A DNA stretch of 38,631 bases from Alphaproteobacteria bacterium. Its GTDB lineage: Bacteria > Pseudomonadota > Alphaproteobacteria > M2410. The position numbers and the translations under genes are program-made. Location: assembly GCA_006226415.1 (NCBI GenBank), contig SBGZ01000024.1:1-38631 (forward strand). The letters are read 5' to 3'. This document shows, piece after piece, positions 31,887 through 38,631 of the stretch (within the stretch, counting starts at the first letter, position 1; every line of letters starts with the position of its first letter). Below the pieces are notes generated by a model, which did no database searches, had not been told where the DNA came from, and saw nothing but the letters and a program-made list of their open reading frames with translations.

Positions 31887-33737
31887 TTGATTAGAGCCCC
31901 TCTCCTGGGTCAAAACCTTGACATCATGCGTGAGAATTTCGCCGAGGCCCCAAAGCAATTCATTCTGGAGACGACCCTGCCAGGCCAGGGCGTCTCGCGA
32001 AGCTATGCGCAGCCGATTAAGGTCATCAGTGCATTTGAGCCTGAAGATTTACCCGCAGCCTTTCAAGAGCTGACCCAGGCACAGGCCGAAGGGCTTTATC
32101 TGGCGGGTTTCCTCTCCTACGAGGCCGGTTATGCGCTGGAGCCGAAGCTGCAAAGTCATCTGGCGCCCCAAACAGAATTCCCGCTTTTATGGTTCGTCGC
32201 CTACAAGACCGTTCAGCCACTCGCCCCCGGCGAGGTCGACAATAATTTGTCGAGGTCTGAGAGCGCCGAGCTCACGCCGCTAAACGCTGAACTGACCCCC
32301 AGGCACTACCAAAGCAAAATCCTTCAGGTGCAGGACCTCATTCGCGCTGGCGACATTTATCAGGCCAACTTTACCTATCGCGCCCACGGCAAACTGCAAG
32401 GCACACCCGCGGCGCTCTATCGGCGCCTGCGCCGCGCCCAGCCCGTTGCCTACAGCGCCTTTATTGAAAGCGACAACTGGTCTGTCCTGTCTTTGTCGCC
32501 TGAACTCTTCTTTGACATCTCTGATGGCCTTATCACTTCGCGCCCCATGAAGGGCACTGCGCCCCGCACCCTGCTGCCTCAAGAGGATGCCGCCGCCCGC
32601 ACCGCCTTGCAGAAGGACCCCAAGCAACGGGCTGAAAATCTCATGATCCTCGATCTCATTCGAAACGATCTGGCTAGGATCTCAGAGGCAGGGTCCGTGA
32701 AAGTGCCTGAACGTTTCTCCATCGAAACCTATCGTACGGTGCACCAGATGACCTCGACGGTCACCGCTCAAATGTCCGCCGGCAAAAGTATCGAAGATAT
32801 TTTGCGCGCCCTTTTTCCCTGTGGCTCGGTAACCGGCGCCCCCAAAATACGCGCCATGGAAATTCTCGCCGATCTTGAAACAAGTCCGCGCGGCCTCTAC
32901 ACCGGAGCCATAGGGTTTATCGATCCCAATGGACACATGACCTTCAATGTCGCCATCCGAACACTCATTCTCTCCCGCGAAACCGAGCGGCTGTGGCAGG
33001 TTGAAGCCGGCGTTGGCGGCGGCATCGTCGCGGATTCCACCCCGGAGGGAGAATGGGCCGAATGTCAAACCAAGCTCTCTTATCTCAACCTGGCGAAGGA
33101 TGAAGGAGAGGACTTCAAACTTTTGGAAACCCTGCGCTGGTCCGCACAAGGCGGCTTGGATCTCTATCAACGCCACATTGACCGCTTAAAGACATCGGCC
33201 GCTTTCTTTGCATTTGCCTTTGACAGCGCCGCGCTCGACCGCGAGATCAACTCTCGTTTACAAGGCCTTGAGGTCCCCGAGGCCATGGTGCGCCTGCTGC
33301 TTGAACGCAGTGGCAATCTGGAGGTGGACATCAGACCGCTCAGTACCACGGAAGACGAGGTCTGGACCTTTGCGCTCGCCAAAAACCCGGTCTCATCAAA
33401 TGATCCGTTTCTCTATCACAAGACCACCCGCCGGGGGGTCTACGACAGGGCCCTGGCAAGCGTGCAAGCAGATGGGCCCTGTGATGAAGTTCTGCTCTTC
33501 AACGAAAAGGGGTTCTTGACGGAGGGCAGCCGCACCAATCTCTTTCTAAAGATCAACGGACAGCTCCTCACGCCGCCCCTCCGCCAGGGCGTTTTGGACG
33601 GCACCCTGCGCCGCGAACTCCTTGAAACCGGCAAAGCAAAGGAACAGGACCTCACGCCCAAGGACCTGGAAGGCGCTGAGGCAATCTATTTTGGCAACTC
33701 CGTCCGCGGCCTGATCCGCGCCGAACGCCGCAAGTAA
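31887..33737 (+). CDS. pabB: Fused aminodeoxychorismate synthase component I and aminodeoxychorismate lyase (PabB-PabC)
   Basis: The PabB part makes 4-amino-4-deoxychorismate from chorismate, with ammonia from a separate amidotransferase. The PabC part, a PLP enzyme, splits it to pyruvate and p-aminobenzoate for folate. The 616-residue protein has the chorismate-binding domain (about 1-405) with SRPMKGTAPR (Lys222, PabB-type catalytic lysine), NLMILDLIRNDLARIS, FPCGSVTGAPKIRAMEI and GLYTGAIGFI. The PabC-type domain (about 409-616) has YHKTTRRGVYDRAL (Lys512, likely Schiff-base lysine) and FLTEGSRTNLFLK. The start is TTG at 31887 with GGAG 9 bases upstream; an ATG at 31926 is the alternative. 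It is divergent from hsp20 and converges on btuD, with stops 3 bases apart. Confidence 0.93.
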   Translation: MIRAPLLGQNLDIMRENFAEAPKQFILETTLPGQGVSRSYAQPIKVISAFEPEDLPAAFQELTQAQAEGLYLAGFLSYEAGYALEPKLQSHLAPQTEFPLLWFVAYKTVQPLAPGEVDNNLSRSESAELTPLNAELTPRHYQSKILQVQDLIRAGDIYQANFTYRAHGKLQGTPAALYRRLRRAQPVAYSAFIESDNWSVLSLSPELFFDISDGLITSRPMKGTAPRTLLPQEDAAARTALQKDPKQRAENLMILDLIRNDLARISEAGSVKVPERFSIETYRTVHQMTSTVTAQMSAGKSIEDILRALFPCGSVTGAPKIRAMEILADLETSPRGLYTGAIGFIDPNGHMTFNVAIRTLILSRETERLWQVEAGVGGGIVADSTPEGEWAECQTKLSYLNLAKDEGEDFKLLETLRWSAQGGLDLYQRHIDRLKTSAAFFAFAFDSAALDREINSRLQGLEVPEAMVRLLLERSGNLEVDIRPLSTTEDEVWTFALAKNPVSSNDPFLYHKTTRRGVYDRALASVQADGPCDEVLLFNEKGFLTEGSRTNLFLKINGQLLTPPLRQGVLDGTLRRELLETGKAKEQDLTPKDLEGAEAIYFGNSVRGLIRAERRK

Positions 33738-33740
33738 ACT

Positions 33741-34517
33741 TTAAAGCCGCTTCCAGGGAACAAATGAGCTTGTCTCTGCCCCTTGAGGTTTAACACGCAC
33801 CCGGTAAACGCTTTCGAGCAATTCGGTCGGTACGTCCTTTGCTGCCCCATCATAAGCCACACGCCCACCGTTGAGAACGCACAGGCGATCACAAAACCGC
33901 AACGCCAATGCGATATCATGCAAAACGACCACGACGCCCGCGCCGCGCGCCGCCTCCTGCTCCAAGGTCTCCATGACAGACAGCTGGTGATAGGGATCCA
34001 GAGAAGCCACCGGCTCATCGGCAAAAAGAAACGGCGCTTCCACCGCCATGGCGCGCGCCAACATCACATTTGCCCGCTCGCCCCCTGAAAGCGACAACAC
34101 CGCGCGATCTTTCAGATGCGCACAGTCCGTGGCTTCAAGCACCCGCGCCACAGCAGCCTGATCTTCCGCGCTCATGGGCTGATGGGGTGTCTGATGCGGC
34201 ACCCGGCCGAGACCAACAAGGGTTTCCACCGTCAACGGCCAATGCACCGGCGCCCCTTGCGGCGCATAGGCAACTTTGCGCGCCCGCTCCCCTAAAGGGA
34301 TCTCATCCAGCGGCGCCCCGTCATAGGTCACAACCCCTTCACAGTCTACGAGCCCTAAAAGGGCGCGTAACAGCGTGCTCTTGCCAGCACCATTAGGCCC
34401 AATGAGGCCGAGCACCTCACCACCGCGCAAGCAAAGTGAAACATCGCGAAGGATCTCCGCACGCCCCAATCGCACAGACAGGTTTTGGATTTGAATTTCA
34501 GACCGGGCGCCCATCAT
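33741..34517 (-). CDS. btuD: Cobalamin ABC transporter ATP-binding protein
   Basis: Powers BtuC-mediated uptake of vitamin B12 across the inner membrane. The 258-residue protein has Walker A LIGPNGAGKSTLLRALLG, Q-loop VAYAPQGAPVHWP, signature VLSLSGGERANVMLARAMA, Walker B FLFADEPVASLDP and switch VVLHDIALALRFCD. The ATG at 34517 overlaps the btuC stop in ATGA. The family also serves iron-siderophore and heme import; cobalamin is inferred from the riboswitch and the adjacent BtuB-type receptor. It is the last gene of the operon and ends 3 bases from the convergent pabB stop, with no hairpin visible between. Confidence 0.92.
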   Translation of the reverse strand: MMGARSEIQIQNLSVRLGRAEILRDVSLCLRGGEVLGLIGPNGAGKSTLLRALLGLVDCEGVVTYDGAPLDEIPLGERARKVAYAPQGAPVHWPLTVETLVGLGRVPHQTPHQPMSAEDQAAVARVLEATDCAHLKDRAVLSLSGGERANVMLARAMAVEAPFLFADEPVASLDPYHQLSVMETLEQEAARGAGVVVVLHDIALALRFCDRLCVLNGGRVAYDGAAKDVPTELLESVYRVRVKPQGAETSSFVPWKRL

Positions 34518-35521
34518 CGCATCGCCCCTCTTGTGCGCACCACCACGTAAAGAAAGAAGGGTGCGCCCACCACCGCCGTCACCACGCCGAGGCGCAATTC
34601 CGCATGCCAGATCGGCAGCCGCGTTAAAAGATCCGCCAGCAGGATCATCAACCCGCCTAGCAGACCACTCGGCAACAACAGATGCCTCGGGCTGAAACCG
34701 ATAAGATAACGTGCCAGATGCGGCACCACGAGCCCGACAAATCCGATCGCGCCGCAAACCGAGACCGCCGCCCCCACCGACAAGGCAGTTCCCAAAACCA
34801 CCTTGAGCCGCAAACGCCTCAGGTCAATCCCCAAGGACTGGGCCGCATCCTCACCAAGGCTGAGTGCCGCCAGCCCCTGCCCAACCCCGAGCATCAAAAG
34901 CCAACCGACCGCCATAAAGGGTCCCGCCAGGCCGATGTCGGTAAAGGATCGGTTTTGTAAAGAACCCAGCATCCACATCACCATATCCTGCAGGGTAAAG
35001 GGATTGGGCGCAAAATTGAAAGCAAGGGAAGTCAGCGCAGCCGCCATGGCATTGATGCCGATACCCGCAAGGATCAACGTCAAAACACTGGCATCGCGCG
35101 AGGCCAGCGCAAAGAGCGCCAGCGTTGCCATGAGCGCGCCGCCCATGGCCATCAGCGGAATGGCAAATTGAAAACCTGTTGCCACGCCGAAATAGATGGC
35201 AATGACGGCGCCAAGCCCCGCACTCGCCGAGACCCCCACAACGCCGGGGTCCGCCAGAGGATTGCGCAAGAGCCCTTGCAAGGCCGCACCCGAAACCCCA
35301 AGCGAAAAACCAACCGCGACCCCCAACAGAAGCCTTGGCAAGCGCAGCTCCTGAACAATCATCTGCGTGACCGGATCGCCAACCCCGAACAAGGCCTTGA
35401 AGGTCGCCGCCAGCCCGAGAGAGGTTGGTCCAACGAACAGCGCTGCGAACATGCAAAGCGCGATCACCGTGGCAAGCGCAAGACAAACAATTCGGCCATC
35501 AAGGTTGAGACTACGCATCAT
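34514..35521 (-). CDS. btuC: Cobalamin ABC transporter permease (FecCD family)
   Basis: Polytopic inner-membrane permease of the BtuCD type. The 335-residue protein has about ten hydrophobic helices; the family motifs are LRLPRLLLGVAVGFSLGVSG, ALQGLLRNPLADPGVVGVSA, AGIGINAMAAALTSL, and GFVGLVVPHLARYLIGFSPR (coupling helix region). Both ends overlap neighbours by four bases in ATGA (btuF stop on the upstream side, btuD start on the downstream side). Substrate specificity is inferred from context, because iron-siderophore permeases share the fold. Confidence 0.93.
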   Translation of the reverse strand: MMRSLNLDGRIVCLALATVIALCMFAALFVGPTSLGLAATFKALFGVGDPVTQMIVQELRLPRLLLGVAVGFSLGVSGAALQGLLRNPLADPGVVGVSASAGLGAVIAIYFGVATGFQFAIPLMAMGGALMATLALFALASRDASVLTLILAGIGINAMAAALTSLAFNFAPNPFTLQDMVMWMLGSLQNRSFTDIGLAGPFMAVGWLLMLGVGQGLAALSLGEDAAQSLGIDLRRLRLKVVLGTALSVGAAVSVCGAIGFVGLVVPHLARYLIGFSPRHLLLPSGLLGGLMILLADLLTRLPIWHAELRLGVVTAVVGAPFFLYVVVRTRGAMR

Positions 35522-36369
35522 TGAGCCTCCTCCTTTTCCCTCTGCAAAGCTTCGTCGGTTTGAGAACGAATGAGCTCAGCCGCATCAACAATGAAAAGGC
35601 CGTTGCAGGAAAGGTAACGCCCCGGCACGTCAATTCTAAGATGGTTTTGGAGCAAGGATCGCACACTGGCATGACGCGCCAGCGACCAATGGGCCTCCTG
35701 CGCGCTGGGCTGGTCATAAAACCCCGTTACGAAAACATCCGGCGGCTGACGCAATGCCTGTTCCAGCGGAAAGCCGGGCCAACCATCCAGCGCCATCTCT
35801 TCACCGAGCGTGCGAAACCCGGCAAGGCGCAAAGTCGTATCAACTGTTGTGCCGCGCCCGGCCGTCACACCCCCAGGCGTTAGATAAGCCGCTGTCAAGG
35901 CCAATCCTGGCTTGGCCTCAAGACGTGCCTGACGAAGGCGCAGGTCATCTGCGAGTTCTTGGGCCCTGTCCACCCGATCAAGCGCCGCGCCAACATGGGT
36001 CAAATTGGCTGCCACCTGCGCGATGGAATCTTCATAGGGCGCCCGAACCACCTCAATGCCTTGAGTGCGAAGGTGTGAAAACAATCTCGGTCCCCCGCCC
36101 CAGGTTGTCACCACCACGTCAGGCGCGATCCCCAGAATTTCCTCAATAGAGGCGCCAGTTTGCGGCAACCCCATCGCGCGGTCACGGTAAAAGGAATGGG
36201 GCATCCGCGATTCGCGGGACAGGCCTTTAATCTGGCCCGCATCACCCAGCGCCAACACATATTGATCCGCGCAATAGTCAAGCGAAACCACGGACGGCAA
36301 AGCCTCACTCCCAAATGCCTTGAGAGGCGCAAAGAGAGATGCTGCTATGAGGGCCGCCCGCAGTTTCAT
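35518..36369 (-). CDS. btuF: Cobalamin-binding periplasmic protein
   Basis: Class III periplasmic binding protein that hands cobalamin to BtuCD. The 283-residue precursor has a signal peptide (RAALIAASLFAPLKAFGSEA) cleaved near residue 21. The N-lobe VVSLDYCADQYVLALGDAGQ and GASIEEILGIAPDVVVTTWG are the typical TroA-like beginning, followed by the long interdomain helix AQELADDLRLRQARLEAK. The C-lobe includes LTPGGVTAGRGTTVDTTLRL. The start ATG at 36369 is 5 bases after the btuB stop. It is a member of the btuB-F-C-D operon. A heme or iron carrier is possible by fold alone, but the riboswitch argues for B12. Confidence 0.9.
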   Translation of the reverse strand: MKLRAALIAASLFAPLKAFGSEALPSVVSLDYCADQYVLALGDAGQIKGLSRESRMPHSFYRDRAMGLPQTGASIEEILGIAPDVVVTTWGGGPRLFSHLRTQGIEVVRAPYEDSIAQVAANLTHVGAALDRVDRAQELADDLRLRQARLEAKPGLALTAAYLTPGGVTAGRGTTVDTTLRLAGFRTLGEEMALDGWPGFPLEQALRQPPDVFVTGFYDQPSAQEAHWSLARHASVRSLLQNHLRIDVPGRYLSCNGLFIVDAAELIRSQTDEALQREKEEAQ

Positions 36370-36374
36370 GTGAC

Positions 36375-38276
36375 TTAATACCTCACCCGAAGTCCGAGAT
36401 ATCCCTGAACGCCAGGTGTCGCAAAACCGAAAACGTCCTCGTAGGTTTCGTCCAGCGCGTTTTCAACACGCGCGGTGAGCATAACTCGGTCTGAAACCGG
36501 CACGCGGCCCGCAAGACTGACGAGCGTATAGGCATCCAATGTCACTACTTCCGGCGCCAAGGGCCAAGGCGGATAAAAGACATCCTTGGCCTCGCCGACA
36601 TAGGACGCTGACAAAGTCGCCCCCACACCGTTTACGCTCTGCCAGTCCACTTGCGCCGAAGCGCTGTGTTGGGGACGGCGCAGCTCTTGCTTTTCACCGC
36701 CCAGACCATCGGGCTCGTCAGCGTCCACATAAGTATAACTGGAGGCAACCGAAAGCGCCTCCGTCACCTCTAAGTCAAAGCTCAGCTCTACGCCTTTGCG
36801 ATGGCTTTTGCCGTCCATATTGATGGCGGTAAAAAGCCCGCTGCCAAAATCAAAGGCAAACCCGTTGATTTCATCTTCAAGCTCCGACTGAAAATAGGTG
36901 ATCCCCAGACGTCCTTTGTCAAAGCGATGATCAAACCCAATTTCAAAACCTTTCGAGGTCTCCGGCTTCAAATTGGGATTGCCCAAGAACTGGTCCGCAA
37001 AAAACCCGAACCGGTCAATGAAGCTCGGTGCCTTCTGCCCCGTGCCGACGCTGCCGCGCAGCCGCAAATGATCGTCAATGTCATAAGCGCCGCCCAGACG
37101 CCAACTGGTGACATCCTCAAATTCAGAATTGACATCCCGTCGCACAGACGCCGTGAGCGTCAGCGCGGCAGAAAGATCCCCCGCATAATCGACCACATAT
37201 CCCGTATTGGTCATGGTTTCGCGGTAATTGGGGTCGCCATAGATGGACGCGGCACCGGTTTGTTCAAAATCCGTTTTTTCGTGATCAATGGCAAAGGTTA
37301 CCCGGTGCCCTTCCGCCACGATCCAGCTGAGATCATAAGAGGCCTGCACCCGGTCCGCCGCGGTGGTGCCAACTTTATACCCATTCGAGAGATTGGCATT
37401 GTCGGAATTAAATGAACTTACCTTGAAGAGATGTGAGAGCACGGCCCCTTCCGGCGCCGCGCGCAGGGTCAAGCCGTTAAGCCAGGACTGGGTTTCCCCC
37501 ACCCGGTCGCCATCTGCGGGCAAGCCGGTCAAGAAATTGACCGGATCATAATCGTTGCTGGCCTCCACATAACGCGATGTCAGGCTCAAGGTTGTCGCTT
37601 CTGTCAAATCGAGACCAAAAGTCGCCTGCAACGTTGTATTGTCATACCCATCGCGCTCACCGCCGAATCGGCTGGCATTACTGCCTTCGCTTTCGCTGTA
37701 GGACCCGCCCAAATTGAGCGACCAGCCCTCACCGCCTGTTCGAAAGGACCCGCCACCGCGCAAAGTGTCAAAGCTCCCTGCTTCCAACAGCAGTGATCCG
37801 GAAGGCGTCTCGCCCCCTTTTCGCGTCACGATGTTGATCACCCCGGCAACCGCATCACTGCCCCAAAGCGCGCTTTGCGGGCCGCGAATAATTTCGATCC
37901 GCTCGATCTCGGTCGCGGTTAAATGCTCAAACAGAAATTCGTCATTGCTCGCCGGATCATTAACTTCAACCCCATCGATCAGGACCAGCACATGATTGGC
38001 CTCTGTACCGCGCAGACGAACCTGCGCCTGGCTGCCGACAGAGCCGGTACGCGCCACACTGAGCCCAGGAACATCGCGCAGGATATCAATCAACTGAAAG
38101 CTTTGCCGGTCCAAAAGATCAGCGCCATCGATGACTGTAACCGCCGTTGCTACATCACCGGCAGGCAGCGGCGTGCGAAGACCCGTGATCACAATTTGAT
38201 CAATGTCCTCGGCCAGAGCGAGGGGTGAAAACGCCAGCGGTAAAACACTCGCCAGCAGGATTTGTCGAATATTCAT
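36375..38276 (-). CDS. btuB: TonB-dependent outer-membrane receptor, BtuB-like
   Basis: Imports cobalamin across the outer membrane with energy from TonB. The 633-residue precursor has a signal peptide (QILLASVLPLAFSPLALA, cleaved near residue 22), a TonB box near DQIVITG, and a plug domain. The plug includes LIDILRDVPGLSVARTGSVG, VRLRGTEANHVLVLIDGVEV, and IERIEIIRGPQSALWGSDAV then AGVINIVTRKGG. A 22-strand type barrel rich in aromatic ends follows, closing with GYLGLRVRY. The start ATG at 38276 is covered by a leader with a cobalamin riboswitch and a hairpin over the only good GGAG. It is the first gene of the operon. Confidence 0.95.
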   Translation of the reverse strand: MNIRQILLASVLPLAFSPLALAEDIDQIVITGLRTPLPAGDVATAVTVIDGADLLDRQSFQLIDILRDVPGLSVARTGSVGSQAQVRLRGTEANHVLVLIDGVEVNDPASNDEFLFEHLTATEIERIEIIRGPQSALWGSDAVAGVINIVTRKGGETPSGSLLLEAGSFDTLRGGGSFRTGGEGWSLNLGGSYSESEGSNASRFGGERDGYDNTTLQATFGLDLTEATTLSLTSRYVEASNDYDPVNFLTGLPADGDRVGETQSWLNGLTLRAAPEGAVLSHLFKVSSFNSDNANLSNGYKVGTTAADRVQASYDLSWIVAEGHRVTFAIDHEKTDFEQTGAASIYGDPNYRETMTNTGYVVDYAGDLSAALTLTASVRRDVNSEFEDVTSWRLGGAYDIDDHLRLRGSVGTGQKAPSFIDRFGFFADQFLGNPNLKPETSKGFEIGFDHRFDKGRLGITYFQSELEDEINGFAFDFGSGLFTAINMDGKSHRKGVELSFDLEVTEALSVASSYTYVDADEPDGLGGEKQELRRPQHSASAQVDWQSVNGVGATLSASYVGEAKDVFYPPWPLAPEVVTLDAYTLVSLAGRVPVSDRVMLTARVENALDETYEDVFGFATPGVQGYLGLRVRY

Positions 38277-38286
38277 CTGAAAAATT

Positions 38287-38352
38287 AAAACTCCAAAAGC
38301 ACGAAAGGCCCAATAGGAGCGCTTTCGTTTTTAACCAATGGCTTGGAGTTTT
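38287..38352 (-). promoter_or_regulatory. Hairpin masking the btuB Shine-Dalgarno
   Basis: AAAACTCCAA (plus strand 38287-38296) and TTGGAGTTTT (38343-38352) are perfect 10-bp inverted arms; between them a second hairpin ACGAAAG/CTTTCGT (38301-38307 with 38322-38328) can form. The 3' arm contains the GGAG that lies 14 bases before the btuB ATG. The arm is followed by UUUU-AA-UUUUU, so a terminator role is also possible. Confidence 0.6.
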
Positions 38353-38449
38353 CTATGGAACACGTCCATCTCACTCCGCGCCGACGACCAGTGTCGCCAA
38401 CACGGGGAAAAAGTTCCGTTCTGACAGGTTAAACCCGACCCATCAGAGA

Positions 38450-38631
38450 GGCGACGCGATGGCAGGTCTCCTGACTTTCAGATCAACGCTTTTGGTTCTG
38501 GCCTTCCCAAGGTAACGAGCACCTCAGTGGCTTTTAAAGGTCGAACCGCAGCTCACTGACTACAGTTGCGGGAACAGTTGCGGAATTGGCGTAAAACGCC
38601 GCACCGCATTCCCTCTTAGCTCTCATCTTCG
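38450..38631 (-). ncRNA. Cobalamin riboswitch, 5' end cut by the window
   Basis: On the minus strand the RNA shows the conserved elements in order: GGGAA and GCGGTG, ATTCCG, ACTG-TT-CCCGCAACTGTA, GCCACTG, GGGAAGG, and the B12 box AGTCAGGAGACCTGCC near 38459-38474. These are the hallmark parts of cobalamin riboswitches. It is upstream of btuB, so binding of adenosylcobalamin should reduce btuBFCD expression. The outermost pairing strand is probably beyond base 38631. The stretch 38353-38449 between it and the btuB hairpin is the expression platform; small stems such as ATGGA/TCCAT and TCTGA/TCAGA are visible there. Confidence 0.93.

Noticed and set aside
33741-36369. Siderophore or heme import instead of cobalamin import
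   Set aside because: The transporter families overlap, but the upstream leader has all main elements of a cobalamin riboswitch.

Overview
The window is a chromosomal segment of a GC-rich Gram-negative bacterium, most likely an alphaproteobacterium. Pointers are the order lptC-lptA-lptB-rpoN-hpf-ptsN, an Hsp20 gene followed by a DUF1150 gene, an NDUFA9-type complex I family protein beside uppP, and infC directly after thrS without rpmI-rplT. The genus cannot be named from the sequence. No transposase, integrase, phage gene or CRISPR array was seen.

Layout. Positions 1-501 hold the 3' end of an unknown gene, followed by a 95-bp tandem repeat of palindromes (about 546-800). The minus-strand thrS-infC operon (937-3540) ends at a clear intrinsic terminator; infC appears to start with AUA. 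Positions 3667-8396 look like a surface-glycan block: a P-loop protein of unknown function, a sulfotransferase, a polysaccharide pyruvyl transferase, an ELM1-like protein and a GT4 glycosyltransferase. Next come an ABHD10-like hydrolase, an exported TPR protein, cobalamin-dependent QueG, an unknown exported helical protein and a glutathione S-transferase. The gltD-gltB pair (13143-19147, glutamate synthase) is divergent from uppP (lipid-carrier recycling). uppP converges on the NDUFA9-like gene across two REP-like palindromes. A tRNA-Leu(CAG) gene follows, then a methyltransferase/acyl-CoA dehydrogenase pair and an RNase D-like exonuclease.

Positions 24669-30880 hold the envelope and nitrogen-PTS block: kdsD makes the Kdo precursor; lptC, lptA and lptB encode parts of the LPS export bridge and motor; rpoN is sigma-54; hpf encodes the hibernation factor; ptsN encodes EIIA-Ntr. 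A 17-codon ORF with a strong Shine-Dalgarno and a sigma-70 promoter overlapping an inverted repeat lie between rpoN and hpf. The minus-strand hsp20-DUF1150 pair follows. Its leader combines a sigma-32-like promoter with three successive hairpins, the last over a purine-rich AAGGA, which is reminiscent of a ROSE RNA thermometer. A pabB-pabC fusion gene (folate synthesis) is divergent from it.

The right end is a cobalamin-import operon on the minus strand: a cobalamin riboswitch (cut at its 5' end by the window), then btuB, btuF, btuC and btuD. A 10-bp inverted repeat just before btuB covers the only good Shine-Dalgarno. QueG in the same window is a cobalamin user. No wholly new multi-gene system can be demonstrated. 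The best candidates for something undescribed are the P-loop protein next to the sulfotransferase, the dispersed palindrome family, the hsp20 leader, and the rpoN-hpf small ORF.
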